Origin: Nitrospirota bacterium
GTDB taxonomy: Bacteria > Nitrospirota_A > Leptospirillia > Leptospirillales > Leptospirillaceae
Length of the DNA: 64,000 nucleotides
Reading direction: 5' to 3'
Assembly (NCBI GenBank): GCA_021838585.1
Contig: JAKCDE010000002.1
Location: 62,001 to 126,000, forward strand
Positions 25,226 to 33,520 of this stretch are shown here, in pieces. Both the position numbers and the translations under genes were made by a program. Below the pieces are notes generated by a model that searched no databases, was not told the origin of the DNA, and saw only the letters and a list, made by a program, of their open reading frames with translations. The first letter of the stretch is position 1. Each line of letters starts with the position of its first letter.

Positions 25226-26016
25226 TGTCTCCCCCAGCTTCGATCGCCATTTCGAACCTCAGCAAAAAATTCGGATCCCAGGAGGTTCTCCGGAACATCT
25301 CCTTTGAGGTTCCCCGAGGGCAGACTTATTGTATTATCGGAGGGTCCGGCCAAGGAAAGTCGGTTCTGCTCAAACATGTCATGCGGCTGTTGGCCCCCGA
25401 TTCAGGGGATGTCCGGATCGACGGGGAATCGATCGTCGGACTCTCGGGAAAGCCCCTCGACGATGTCCGTAAAAAGATGGGAATGGTCTTCCAGGAGTCG
25501 GCGCTATTCGATTCGATGACCTGCCTTGAAAATGTCTCCTTTGGGCTGACGATGCATCGAAGAGATCTCTCCGCAAAAGAGGTCGAGCGAATTGCCCGCG
25601 ATAAGATCCGTCTGGTCGGATTGTCACGGGTGGAATACAAATTCCCTTCCGAAATTTCCGGCGGAATGAAAAAAAGGGTCGGCATTGCAAGAGCCATTGC
25701 CCTGGAACCTGAAATTCTTCTTTATGACGAGCCGACCACGGGCCTCGACCCGATCCTGGCGAGCTCGATTGACGAGTTGATTATCAAAATGAAGGCGGAG
25801 CTTCATGTGACCAGCCTCGTCATTACCCATGACATGAACAGCGCTCTCAGGATTGCTGACAGGATCCTGTTCCTCTATCAGGGAAAAATTCATTTCTCCG
25901 GAACATCCCAGGAAGTTCGGGAGACGAAGGACCCTGTTCTCGGACAGTTCGTCCGGGGTGAAACCGTCGGTCCCATTCCGGTTATTGCCGAAGTCGATTC
26001 GTCAACAAGATCATAA
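25225..26016 (+). CDS. mlaF: MlaF-type ABC transporter ATPase
   Basis: Cytoplasmic ATPase driving MCE-dependent lipid transport. Walker A GGSGQGKS (about residues 35-42), Q-loop VFQESALFDSMT, signature SGGMKKRVGIARAIALEP, Walker B LLYDEPTTGLDP and the H-loop VITHDMNSA are intact; the M-K-K-R variation after SGG is typical of MlaF. 263 residues from ATG 25225; ATG 25213 is in frame and possible. Paired with mlaE and mlaD. Confidence 0.95.
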   Translation: MSPPASIAISNLSKKFGSQEVLRNISFEVPRGQTYCIIGGSGQGKSVLLKHVMRLLAPDSGDVRIDGESIVGLSGKPLDDVRKKMGMVFQESALFDSMTCLENVSFGLTMHRRDLSAKEVERIARDKIRLVGLSRVEYKFPSEISGGMKKRVGIARAIALEPEILLYDEPTTGLDPILASSIDELIIKMKAELHVTSLVITHDMNSALRIADRILFLYQGKIHFSGTSQEVRETKDPVLGQFVRGETVGPIPVIAEVDSSTRS

Positions 26017-26062
26017 GACGTGTGTTGGGATTGTCACGATCTCTAATCGAAGGAGTCGGTCC

Positions 26063-27625
26063 TTGAAAGTGTCCGCCGAAACGCGGCTCGGTTTCTTTGT
26101 CCTGGTCGCGTTGGGGGTGATCGCCTTTCTTTCCATGCGCCTTGGCCATCACAAGTTGAAGCCGGACCACTCATTTGCTTTTTATGCCGAATTTTCCTCC
26201 GTGGACGGCCTTGAAAAAGGGACCGATGTCGAGGTGGCGGGCGTAAAGGTGGGAGAGGTCGATGCCATTACCCTGAGCCCTGCCGGCCTGGCTCGTGTCC
26301 GCATGCTGGTCAGCAAGAAAGTGGTAATCCCCTCCGATGCCCGGGCGATCATCTTTTCCAACGGCTTTTTGGGAAAGATGTATGTCGAGATCGAGCCCGG
26401 CCCTTCGGGGGTCAGACCTCGTCTCGACCCGGAAAGGGATCGGGAGCCTCCGGGAATCCTTCGCAGGATTTTTGGCGAAATTCCAGGGCCCGACAAGGCT
26501 TGGGCCGATGAGGGAAATACCCCCGCCTCGGGGGGGCCTCCTTCGGCTGTCCCGCCGTCTGCCTCTCCTCCAGGTTCCCGCGATCCGTCCCCTTCTGGAG
26601 AACTCAAGCCGGGTGCGACCCTGGTCGCCCCGGGAACCACCGTGAGCGTCAACAGGCTTGTCAAAAAGCTCAACAAGATCGCCGATGACATTCAGGCGGT
26701 CTCCAACTCCCTCAAAGGATCGATAGGGACATCCCAGGGAAAGGAGCAGCTCCGAAGGACCCTCAAGCATCTGGACGAACTTACGACCAATCTCCGGGAT
26801 TTTACGGTGAGCCTCAAGAAAAAATCTCCGGACATTCTCAACAAGGTCGACTCCATCGCCAACAAGATTGACAACGGGGTGGGGACAATCGGATCGCTGG
26901 TCAACAAGAACGACGTCTACGACAATGCTGACCAGTCCCTGGCCCATCTGAACAGTATCCTGAAGAAGATCGACGAGGGACAGGGAACGATCGGAAAGCT
27001 GGTCAACAATCCGGACGTCTATGACAACCTGTCGAAAACCCTCAAAAAGCTGTCGGGGGTCACGAACAAGGCGGACCGCATGGAGCTGAACGTCTGGATG
27101 CGGGGTTTCTATATGCCGAGAGCCGGCACGGCCGAAGGCTTCTTCACGCTCGATCTCTATCCCCGGTCGGACAAGTTTTACCGGATCCAGGTGGTGAGCA
27201 CCACGAATCCCTACTACACCCAGTCGACCCCCTACACCCAGATCAACGGAAACTATGTGGCAGGTCCGACTCAGATTACCGGGACAACCCAGGGTATCAA
27301 GTTCAGTGTGGAGTTCGGGGAGAAGTTCGGAGACTTCGACGTCAGGGCCGGTTTGATTCAGAACAGCTTCGGGTTCGGGGCCGACTACCAGATTTTAAAA
27401 AATCTCTTCCTCACCCTGACGGTTTACAATATCGGCACCTACGATCCGTTGACCCCCAACCCCTATTCCCGTCTGTACCTGACCTACACGCTCTTCAACC
27501 ATATCTGGCTCAACGCGGGATATTACAATGCCTTCAACTCGAGCGTGGCCTCTCCCCTGGTCGGTGGCGGGATCATTTTGAACGACGAAACCCTCAAGTA
27601 TCTCATCGCGGGACATCTTCCCTGA
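26063..27625 (+). CDS. mlaD: MCE-domain protein MlaD with C-terminal beta-rich domain
   Basis: Substrate-binding MCE component of the lipid transporter, 520 residues from TTG 26063, which has AAGGAG 7 bases upstream. A signal-anchor helix (about 9-26) precedes one MCE domain (about 38-111: FSSVDGLEKGTDVEVAGVKVG, IIFSNGFLGKMYVEIEPG). A Pro/Ser-rich linker (150-192) and a helical region (195-340) with two copies of a GTIG-x-LVN-x-x-DVYDN repeat (274-288 and 308-322) follow. The last 180 residues are rich in alternating aromatic and polar residues (FYRIQVVSTTNPYY, LYLTYTLFNHIWLNAGYYN), resembling outer-membrane beta strands. Canonical MlaD ends after the helix, so this domain is unusual. Confidence 0.92.
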   Translation: MKVSAETRLGFFVLVALGVIAFLSMRLGHHKLKPDHSFAFYAEFSSVDGLEKGTDVEVAGVKVGEVDAITLSPAGLARVRMLVSKKVVIPSDARAIIFSNGFLGKMYVEIEPGPSGVRPRLDPERDREPPGILRRIFGEIPGPDKAWADEGNTPASGGPPSAVPPSASPPGSRDPSPSGELKPGATLVAPGTTVSVNRLVKKLNKIADDIQAVSNSLKGSIGTSQGKEQLRRTLKHLDELTTNLRDFTVSLKKKSPDILNKVDSIANKIDNGVGTIGSLVNKNDVYDNADQSLAHLNSILKKIDEGQGTIGKLVNNPDVYDNLSKTLKKLSGVTNKADRMELNVWMRGFYMPRAGTAEGFFTLDLYPRSDKFYRIQVVSTTNPYYTQSTPYTQINGNYVAGPTQITGTTQGIKFSVEFGEKFGDFDVRAGLIQNSFGFGADYQILKNLFLTLTVYNIGTYDPLTPNPYSRLYLTYTLFNHIWLNAGYYNAFNSSVASPLVGGGIILNDETLKYLIAGHLP

Positions 27626-27648
27626 TCCAGCTTCAATCGCTTCAGAAT

Positions 27649-27677
27649 TTGACGAAAGGGCGTCGGATCAGTATTCT
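27649..27677 (+). promoter_or_regulatory. Sigma70-type promoter for the Ccs operon
   Basis: TTGACG at 27649-27654, a 17-base spacer, TATTCT at 27672-27677. It lies in the 164-base gap between mlaD and resB and gives a leader of about 105 bases. A CCCC...GGGG complementarity within the leader (near 27722 and 27755) may form a hairpin. Confidence 0.65.
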
Positions 27678-27789
27678 GAAAGGACAGAAAAAGAGTTTGA
27701 AGGAACACTGGCAGGATAATCCCCCTAAGGTCCGGCTCTTTCGGCGGCAAAGGGGTGTGTTGTCTTTTTGATCATTCCAAGGATAGTTA

Positions 27790-29343
27790 ATGACAGAGCG
27801 ATACAGTCCTGAAGAGCAGCAGGCTCTTGAGATCGAAGGGACGTCCGGTGTCGATGACACCAGTCATTCCTCGAGACCCTCCTCACCCTCTCCTGGTCAG
27901 GGAGCCCGTGATCATATTCTCATTCGTTTTCTATCTTCCCTGATCCTCGCCATCGTCCTCTTCCTGACGCTGGCTGTTCTAACGATCTTCGGGACATTCA
28001 TCGAGCAGGGAAGGGATCCATCCTTCTATCTCACCTCCTATGGTCCCAAATGGGGGCCCTGGATCCTGAACCTCAAGATCGACAACATTTACCATAGCTG
28101 GTATTACACGAGTCTTCTGGCGCTCCTTTGCGTCAATGCCCTGACGTGCGTCTACCGGCGTTTTCCGGTGACCATCCGGTCCCTCTTCAGGGAACGGGTC
28201 AGCGTCAGCCGTGAATTTCTGAAAAAACAGAAAGAATATCAGGAGATAGAAATCGCACGCTCTCCGGTTATTCCTTCAGAAGTCCCGTCCTTGGTGGCCG
28301 ATACCCTCAAGGCCCGGCATTACCAGGTCCAGACCGCAGGTGACGGGAAGGAAACCGCGATATATGCTCACAAAGGGGTCCTCGGGCGTATCGGATCCCA
28401 TGTGGCCCACCTGTCGGTCATCGTCATTCTGGCGGGAGGACTGCTGGGCAGTCTGACAGGTTTTCGCTTGTTCGGGACCTTCTATGTGCATACGACCACC
28501 TTCATTCCCCAGGGGGGATGGGATCTTCGGGTCAACAAGTTCTGGATCACCCATTATAAGAACGGTATGGTCAAGTCCTATTTTAGCGATGTGGACATCC
28601 TGAAGGATGGCAAGATCCTGAAGCACAAGATCATTCAGGTCAACCATCCGCTGTCATTCCAGGGACTTCGATTTTACCAGGCGAGCTTCGGCGAGGCACC
28701 GGACCGCCTGGAGTCCGCCGACGTTCTGGTCGTCGACAAGGAGAAAAAGCAGTTTATCGGACGATTCTCCCTGGCCTGGGACAAGGCAACGCCGATTCCC
28801 AGAACCCCTTACACCCTGAAGGCTGTCCGATACGTGTCGGATTTTGCCTTTGATCCCAAGACCGGTTCTGTCTTCACCCAGTCTGAAAAGCCCAAGAACC
28901 CTGCCGTCCAAATCGAGGTGTACCAGGACGGAAAACTTCTCGGAAGTCCTTGGTTGTTCTATAAGTTTCCCCAAGTTCAGGTTCTCAAGAGCGTTCCGGA
29001 GTTTTTCATCTTCGGAGGATATCATGCCCCTTTCTATACAGGACTTGAACTAGCCAAAGATCCAGGCGTTCCTATCGTCTGGACCGGATCTTTCCTGCTT
29101 GTCGGAGGTCTTTTCCTGTCCTCCTTCATCTTCCATCGGAAGATCTGGCTTCGGGTTCGTCCGCACGGCGACGCTCTTTCCATCGCTGTCGGCGGATTCG
29201 GACACAAGGACAAGATCGGGTTTGAGCGAGAGTTCGAAGCGATTGTCGCAGATCTGAAGACGGCGTTGTCGCCCCCCGATCGTCCGGCTCCGGAAGCAGT
29301 GTCCGGGGCAATGACCCAGAGACCCTCCCTTTCAAATGGATAG
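27790..29343 (+). CDS. resB: Cytochrome c biogenesis protein ResB/Ccs1
   Basis: Half of the system II heme delivery and ligation complex. A 517-residue protein with a disordered Ser/Pro-rich N-terminus (1-45) and a first helix at about 48-68 (FLSSLILAIVLFLTLAVLTIFGTFIEQG, the ResB signature). A second helix spans about 102-118. A third with GRIGSHVAHLSVIVILAGGLLGSLTG (about 197-222) supplies a candidate heme-ligand His. A large periplasmic domain (VNHPLSFQGLRFYQASFG) and a final helix near 425-443 complete it. Forms a complex with CcsA, encoded 102 bases downstream. Confidence 0.92.
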   Translation: MTERYSPEEQQALEIEGTSGVDDTSHSSRPSSPSPGQGARDHILIRFLSSLILAIVLFLTLAVLTIFGTFIEQGRDPSFYLTSYGPKWGPWILNLKIDNIYHSWYYTSLLALLCVNALTCVYRRFPVTIRSLFRERVSVSREFLKKQKEYQEIEIARSPVIPSEVPSLVADTLKARHYQVQTAGDGKETAIYAHKGVLGRIGSHVAHLSVIVILAGGLLGSLTGFRLFGTFYVHTTTFIPQGGWDLRVNKFWITHYKNGMVKSYFSDVDILKDGKILKHKIIQVNHPLSFQGLRFYQASFGEAPDRLESADVLVVDKEKKQFIGRFSLAWDKATPIPRTPYTLKAVRYVSDFAFDPKTGSVFTQSEKPKNPAVQIEVYQDGKLLGSPWLFYKFPQVQVLKSVPEFFIFGGYHAPFYTGLELAKDPGVPIVWTGSFLLVGGLFLSSFIFHRKIWLRVRPHGDALSIAVGGFGHKDKIGFEREFEAIVADLKTALSPPDRPAPEAVSGAMTQRPSLSNG

Positions 29344-29445
29344 GCGGAGGGGAAAGTCATGCAGGATGCGTCAACGAAAGAGACTCTCCCTGGAGTGGGA
29401 ACTCCGGAGATCTTATATGTCGAAAACTGAGCAAGGAGACTGGTG

Positions 29446-30297
29446 ATGTCCCTTATTAATTCTGTCGGATCGTCCTTCATACTCTACAACACCGTGATCG
29501 TCCTTTATCTTGCCGGAACCGTCGCTTACTTCCTTTTCCTGATCTCCCACCGGAAAGAGGTGGGTAAGATTGCGTCCACCGTGACGTTCTCGGGCTGGAT
29601 CGTCAACACGGCCGCCCTTGTGGGACGCGGAGTTGCGGACCACCACGCTCCCTGGTCCAATCTCTACGAAACCCTGTTCCTGTTCTCATGGGCTTCTGTT
29701 CTCGGCTACATGGTCATGGAGTTCAAATACAAGGTTCGCGTTGCGGGAGCTTTTGTCCTGACACTCGTCATGTTTGCGGTGGGAGCTGCACGCATGCTCC
29801 CTTACCGTTATCAGATGGTCGAGCCCCTTAATCCCGCCCTCAATTCCTACTGGCTCAAAATTCATGTTTTCACGATGTTTCTTTCCTATGCCGCCTTTGG
29901 AATTTCGGCTGCGCTTGCGGGAATCTATCTCGCCAAGCGTCGCGCCGAAAAAAAAGGGTCTGTGGGCTGGATCCTTCAAGAATTTCCTTCTGCGGAGGAC
30001 CTGGACGACCTGACCTACAAATCCGTTCTCGTCGGCTTCCCCCTTCTGACGCTCGGTGTCATCTTTGGGGCAATGTGGGCCTATGAGGCCTGGGGAGGCT
30101 ACTGGTCCTGGGATCCCAAGGAGACGTGGTCCCTGATCACCTGGTTCGTTTATGCAGCCTACCTGCACGCCCGCATGACTCGAGGGCTTCGGGGTGCTCC
30201 GAGTGCCTACTTTTCGATACTCGGATTTGTCGCGGTCATCTTTTTGTATTGGGGTGTCAGCTTTATCATCCCGGGTCTCCATGCCTACGCGGCTTAA
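29446..30297 (+). CDS. ccsA: Cytochrome c biogenesis protein CcsA (ResC)
   Basis: Heme-handling membrane protein of system II cytochrome c synthesis. The tryptophan-rich heme-binding WWD motif reads WGGYWSWDPKETWSLITW (about residues 225-242), flanked by helices carrying conserved histidines (ADHHAPWSNLYE, KIHVFTMFLSYAAFG, YLHARMTRG). 283 residues and about eight helices, as expected. ATG 29446 lies 7 bases after AAGGAG; GTG 29443 is one codon earlier. With ResB it attaches heme to CXXCH apocytochromes in the periplasm, needed for respiratory cytochromes. Confidence 0.95.
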   Translation: MSLINSVGSSFILYNTVIVLYLAGTVAYFLFLISHRKEVGKIASTVTFSGWIVNTAALVGRGVADHHAPWSNLYETLFLFSWASVLGYMVMEFKYKVRVAGAFVLTLVMFAVGAARMLPYRYQMVEPLNPALNSYWLKIHVFTMFLSYAAFGISAALAGIYLAKRRAEKKGSVGWILQEFPSAEDLDDLTYKSVLVGFPLLTLGVIFGAMWAYEAWGGYWSWDPKETWSLITWFVYAAYLHARMTRGLRGAPSAYFSILGFVAVIFLYWGVSFIIPGLHAYAA

Positions 30298-30315
30298 GGA
30301 GGCGGGAGGAACAAA

Positions 30316-30915
30316 ATGAAGGGCGGAATGAAGGAAAAGTGGCCTTACATTGTGGCAGCCGCTGTCGTCGTGCTCGTTATCGGCTATGTCGTCAAGACGG
30401 CGAACATCACTCCGGTTTCAGTTGGGATGGTCGCTCCCGACTTCACCCTCTCCACCGTCGATGGAAAAACCGTTCATCTGTCGGATCTCAGGGGGAAGGT
30501 CGTGATGCTCAACTTTTGGGCGACCTGGTGCAAACCGTGCCGTCAGGAAATGCCCTCCATGGAAGAAATGTATCATGGATTCAAGAATCTGGCGGGGGAG
30601 CGGTTCGAGTTGATCGCGGTCAATGAGAACAACGTATTCTATCAGGGCAAGATCAGGCCGTTCCTCACCAAGTACGGAATCGACTTTCCTGTTCCGGTGG
30701 ACCCTCTGGGGAAGCTGGATCATCTCTACAAGATCACGGGGGTTCCCGAAACATTCATCATCGATCAGAAAGGGGTCGTGGCGGAGCATGTGATCGGTCC
30801 GCGCGACTGGAGAATGAAGGACAGTCTGGTGACCGTACACAGTCTTCTCGATCATGGACCCAGCACTCCGGCAGCCTATCTTGCCGCCAAGAAGGATGCC
30901 GCATCAGGCTATTGA
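30316..30915 (+). CDS. resA: Membrane-anchored thioredoxin ResA/TlpA
   Basis: Periplasmic thiol reductase that keeps the CXXCH of apocytochrome c reduced before heme ligation. An N-terminal helix (about 10-25) anchors a TlpA-type thioredoxin fold with APDFTLSTVDG and the active site WATWCKPCRQEMP (Cys72, Cys75), plus the cis-proline motif VPETFIID. 199 residues. It sits between ccsA and a second thioredoxin gene, 18 bases after the former, consistent with dedicated Ccs function. Confidence 0.92.
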   Translation: MKGGMKEKWPYIVAAAVVVLVIGYVVKTANITPVSVGMVAPDFTLSTVDGKTVHLSDLRGKVVMLNFWATWCKPCRQEMPSMEEMYHGFKNLAGERFELIAVNENNVFYQGKIRPFLTKYGIDFPVPVDPLGKLDHLYKITGVPETFIIDQKGVVAEHVIGPRDWRMKDSLVTVHSLLDHGPSTPAAYLAAKKDAASGY

Positions 30916-30925
30916 CAGGGTTCCA

Positions 30926-31513
30926 ATGAGAAGGTTCGCCGTGACGGGGAGACTGGTTTCGGGCCCCTCCCAGTATGCGCTGGTTCTCGTTATCTTGGGC
31001 GTTCTTTTTTTTATCTGGGAATCGGGCGTCGGAATGCCATCGGCATCCGCAGTCGGGTTGGACAGTGGTTTCTCCCGACCTCCGGCCCTTCCCTCGATTG
31101 TCCTCAGAGATCTCAGGGGGCAACGGTTCAACACAGCGAATCTATCGGGCCAGCCGCTCCTGATTTTGAACTTCCTGGCTCCATGGTGCGCCCCCTGCCT
31201 GCGGGAAATCCCGTCCCTTTCGAGACTGGCCCGGTCTTCGGGGGGATTGATCCGGATTCAGGGAGTTTTGGAAGGGCCGGTCGGACCGGAATCCTTGAAA
31301 AAGTTTCTCGGGAAGGGGCATTTCCCCTTCTCAATCCTTTTGGATCCCTCGATGGCCTTTTCCCGGGCGATGGGTGTGCGCGGCCTTCCGACGACCTTTG
31401 TCGTCGACTCCGGAGGGCGCATCGTGAGCCGCGTCACCGGAGCGGTCGACTGGAATGACCCGCGCGTTCGACGCTACCTGAGGAGTTTTATTTCATCAAA
31501 GGCGGGTTTCTGA
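30926..31513 (+). CDS. Second TlpA-like thioredoxin
   Basis: A 195-residue exported thioredoxin-fold protein, clearly a paralogue of the preceding one. Hydrophobic segment at about 18-31, then LPSIVLRDLRGQRF and the active site LAPWCAPCLREIP (Cys88, Cys91), cis-proline segment LPTTFVVD. The fold residues are intact, so it should be redox active. ATG 30926 was chosen; upstream in-frame ATGs lie inside the preceding gene. The CAPC rather than CKPC motif suggests a different redox potential or partner, for instance CcdA. Its stop overlaps the ccdA ATG as TGATG. Confidence 0.88.
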   Translation: MRRFAVTGRLVSGPSQYALVLVILGVLFFIWESGVGMPSASAVGLDSGFSRPPALPSIVLRDLRGQRFNTANLSGQPLLILNFLAPWCAPCLREIPSLSRLARSSGGLIRIQGVLEGPVGPESLKKFLGKGHFPFSILLDPSMAFSRAMGVRGLPTTFVVDSGGRIVSRVTGAVDWNDPRVRRYLRSFISSKAGF

Positions 31514-32262
31514 TGTCGCATCAGCCGATTTCCTGGACTCTGGCATTCCTGGCAGGCCTTGTCTCCTTTGTCTCTCCATGCGTTCTTCCAATCGTTCCAT
31601 CCTACGTCTCCTATATTACGGGGCTTTCCTTCGAAGAGCTGACGGGACGCTCTCAAACATTGTCTCGACAGGTGATCGTCCGTGAATCCCTTTTTCATGC
31701 GCTGATTTTCAGCCTTGGCTTTTCGACGCTCTTCATCGGGTTTGGGGCTTCGGCCTCTTTCCTGGGAGAACTGCTGCTGACCTATCAGGACGTCATTCGC
31801 AAACTCGGGGCGATCCTGATCATCCTCTTTGGCCTGTTCATCGCCGGCTGGCTCAGAATTCCCTTTCTGAACAAGGAGCTTCATCTTCCCTTTCGAGGGA
31901 AGAAGGCCACTCTCTCCGGATCGTTTTTGGTCGGATTTGGGTTCGCCGCGGGATGGACCCCCTGTGTCGGGCCGATTCTCGGAGCGATCCTCTTTTATGC
32001 GGGGACCCAGGGGACGGTGATGAAAGGGGTCGTCCTTCTCTCTTTCTATTCCCTGGGATTGGCCATTCCCTTCATTCTTGCCTCTGTCCTTTTCAACCTT
32101 TTCCTGGGGAGTATGCGCTCCCTCCGGCAATGGATGCCCTGGATCACCCGGTTTTCAGGAGGGTTCCTGGTCGTCATGGGGGCTCTGATCTTTACGAACG
32201 CCTTCACCATTATTTCTGCCTTTCTCACCCAGCATCATATCGGCTGGACCCCCAACCTCTGA
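31513..32262 (+). CDS. ccdA: CcdA/DsbD-family thiol reductant transporter
   Basis: Six-helix membrane protein passing electrons from cytoplasmic thioredoxin to periplasmic TlpA/ResA-type proteins. The redox cysteines lie in LVSFVSPCVLPIVPSY (Cys23) and GFAAGWTPCVGPILGAIL (about Cys148), both with the family's P-C-x-x-P context. 249 residues. It completes the operon resB-ccsA-resA-tlpA-ccdA, a full system II module. Confidence 0.93.
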   Translation: MSHQPISWTLAFLAGLVSFVSPCVLPIVPSYVSYITGLSFEELTGRSQTLSRQVIVRESLFHALIFSLGFSTLFIGFGASASFLGELLLTYQDVIRKLGAILIILFGLFIAGWLRIPFLNKELHLPFRGKKATLSGSFLVGFGFAAGWTPCVGPILGAILFYAGTQGTVMKGVVLLSFYSLGLAIPFILASVLFNLFLGSMRSLRQWMPWITRFSGGFLVVMGALIFTNAFTIISAFLTQHHIGWTPNL

Positions 32263-32275
32263 CTCAGGATCTTCG

Positions 32276-33520
32276 ATGACCCAAACAACCAATCCCTCGG
32301 ACCAGAAGGACTCCCGGCCACTTGAGGTAGAGGTTCTGGTCGTGGGACTGGGCCCTGCTGGAAGCACGGCGCTCCGGACCTTGGTCGATGGCGGGGTCTC
32401 TGCCCTGGGAGTTGACAGGGCTGAATTTCCTCGGGAAAAGCCCTGTGGAGGGGGAGTCTCCGCCCGTACATTGCCGTATCTTCCCCCGAAACTTCTGGAT
32501 GAGCTTCCCTACCAGACGACACAGGGGATCCGGCTGACCCTTCGGGGCACCCGGGAGCAATGCCAGGATTTCGGACGGCCGATCGCCTATCAGGTCCGGC
32601 GCGACCAGTTCGACCTTGCTCTCCTCGACAGGGCCCGCGCGTCCGGTGCCCGTATCATGACCGGAGTCCGGAGCATCCAGCTGTCTCGCAAAGGGAATCG
32701 CTTCGAGGCGAAGATGGGGGAGAAGACCGTTCTGGCCAGGGCTGTCATGGCGGCGGACGGGGCGACAAGCAAGGTTCTCCGGGATCTTGATCCCTCCTCC
32801 ATGACGGAGACGAGGGACAATCCCCTTCTTCGACCCTGGACTTCCGCCGAGGGATGGGCCTCTCTCCGGGATCCTATCGACACGCGATATGTGGCCATCG
32901 ACCTCGGACTTGTCGCGGGAGGGTATGCTTGGTCCTTTCCAAAAAAGGATTCTCTTTCTGGACTCGGAGTGGCCGGATTCCTCAAGCCTCTCGTCGATCC
33001 ACGATCCGTGTTTGCAAGATATCTGGAATCGAGCCAGGCAAACCTTGATGGGGGAGGCGTCTTCACATGGCCCCTTCCGAACTTTCGTTCGGCCCGCCAT
33101 GGCCGGGTTCCCGGACTTTTTCTCGTAGGAGACGCGGGCGGAATCGTCGATCCTTTCCTGGGAGAGGGAATTTATTATGCGGTTCTTTCAGGGACCAAGG
33201 CCGCGGAATCTTACATCCGGAGCCGGATCTCACCGGAGGCCGGCCCGGACCTCCCTGAACGCTCAACTCATGATTATGTCAACTGGCTAAACAAGGAAAT
33301 TTGGCCCGATTTCCGTCAGGGATCCCGGCTTGCCAAAACGATTTACCGGTTTCCAGGCTTCTTTTTTTCCTTGACGGGTAGATATCCCAAGCTTCTGGAG
33401 CTGTACGCCTCGATTCTGACGGGGGACAGGGACTATCGCTCTTTTTCCAGGGAAATCATTGTCCGGGCCGTTAAGACACTCCTTCCGATACGGCGCCCCG
33501 CAGCCGGCCGCTTCCTGTGA
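32276..33520 (+). CDS. Geranylgeranyl-reductase-family flavoprotein
   Basis: A 414-residue FAD-dependent oxidoreductase. The N-terminal dinucleotide-binding motif VEVLVVGLGPAGSTALRTL (about 18-36), the family-specific FPREKPCGGGVSARTL (about 56-71), DGATSKVLR, and the flavin-ribityl motif GDAGGIVDPFLGEGIYYAV (about 286-304) place it with geranylgeranyl reductases and related isoprenoid double-bond reductases. No chlorophyll genes are visible, so a role in saturating quinone or lipid isoprenoid side chains is more plausible, but this is inference. It follows ccdA by 13 bases and overlaps the next gene by four (GTGA). Confidence 0.82.
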   Translation: MTQTTNPSDQKDSRPLEVEVLVVGLGPAGSTALRTLVDGGVSALGVDRAEFPREKPCGGGVSARTLPYLPPKLLDELPYQTTQGIRLTLRGTREQCQDFGRPIAYQVRRDQFDLALLDRARASGARIMTGVRSIQLSRKGNRFEAKMGEKTVLARAVMAADGATSKVLRDLDPSSMTETRDNPLLRPWTSAEGWASLRDPIDTRYVAIDLGLVAGGYAWSFPKKDSLSGLGVAGFLKPLVDPRSVFARYLESSQANLDGGGVFTWPLPNFRSARHGRVPGLFLVGDAGGIVDPFLGEGIYYAVLSGTKAAESYIRSRISPEAGPDLPERSTHDYVNWLNKEIWPDFRQGSRLAKTIYRFPGFFFSLTGRYPKLLELYASILTGDRDYRSFSREIIVRAVKTLLPIRRPAAGRFL

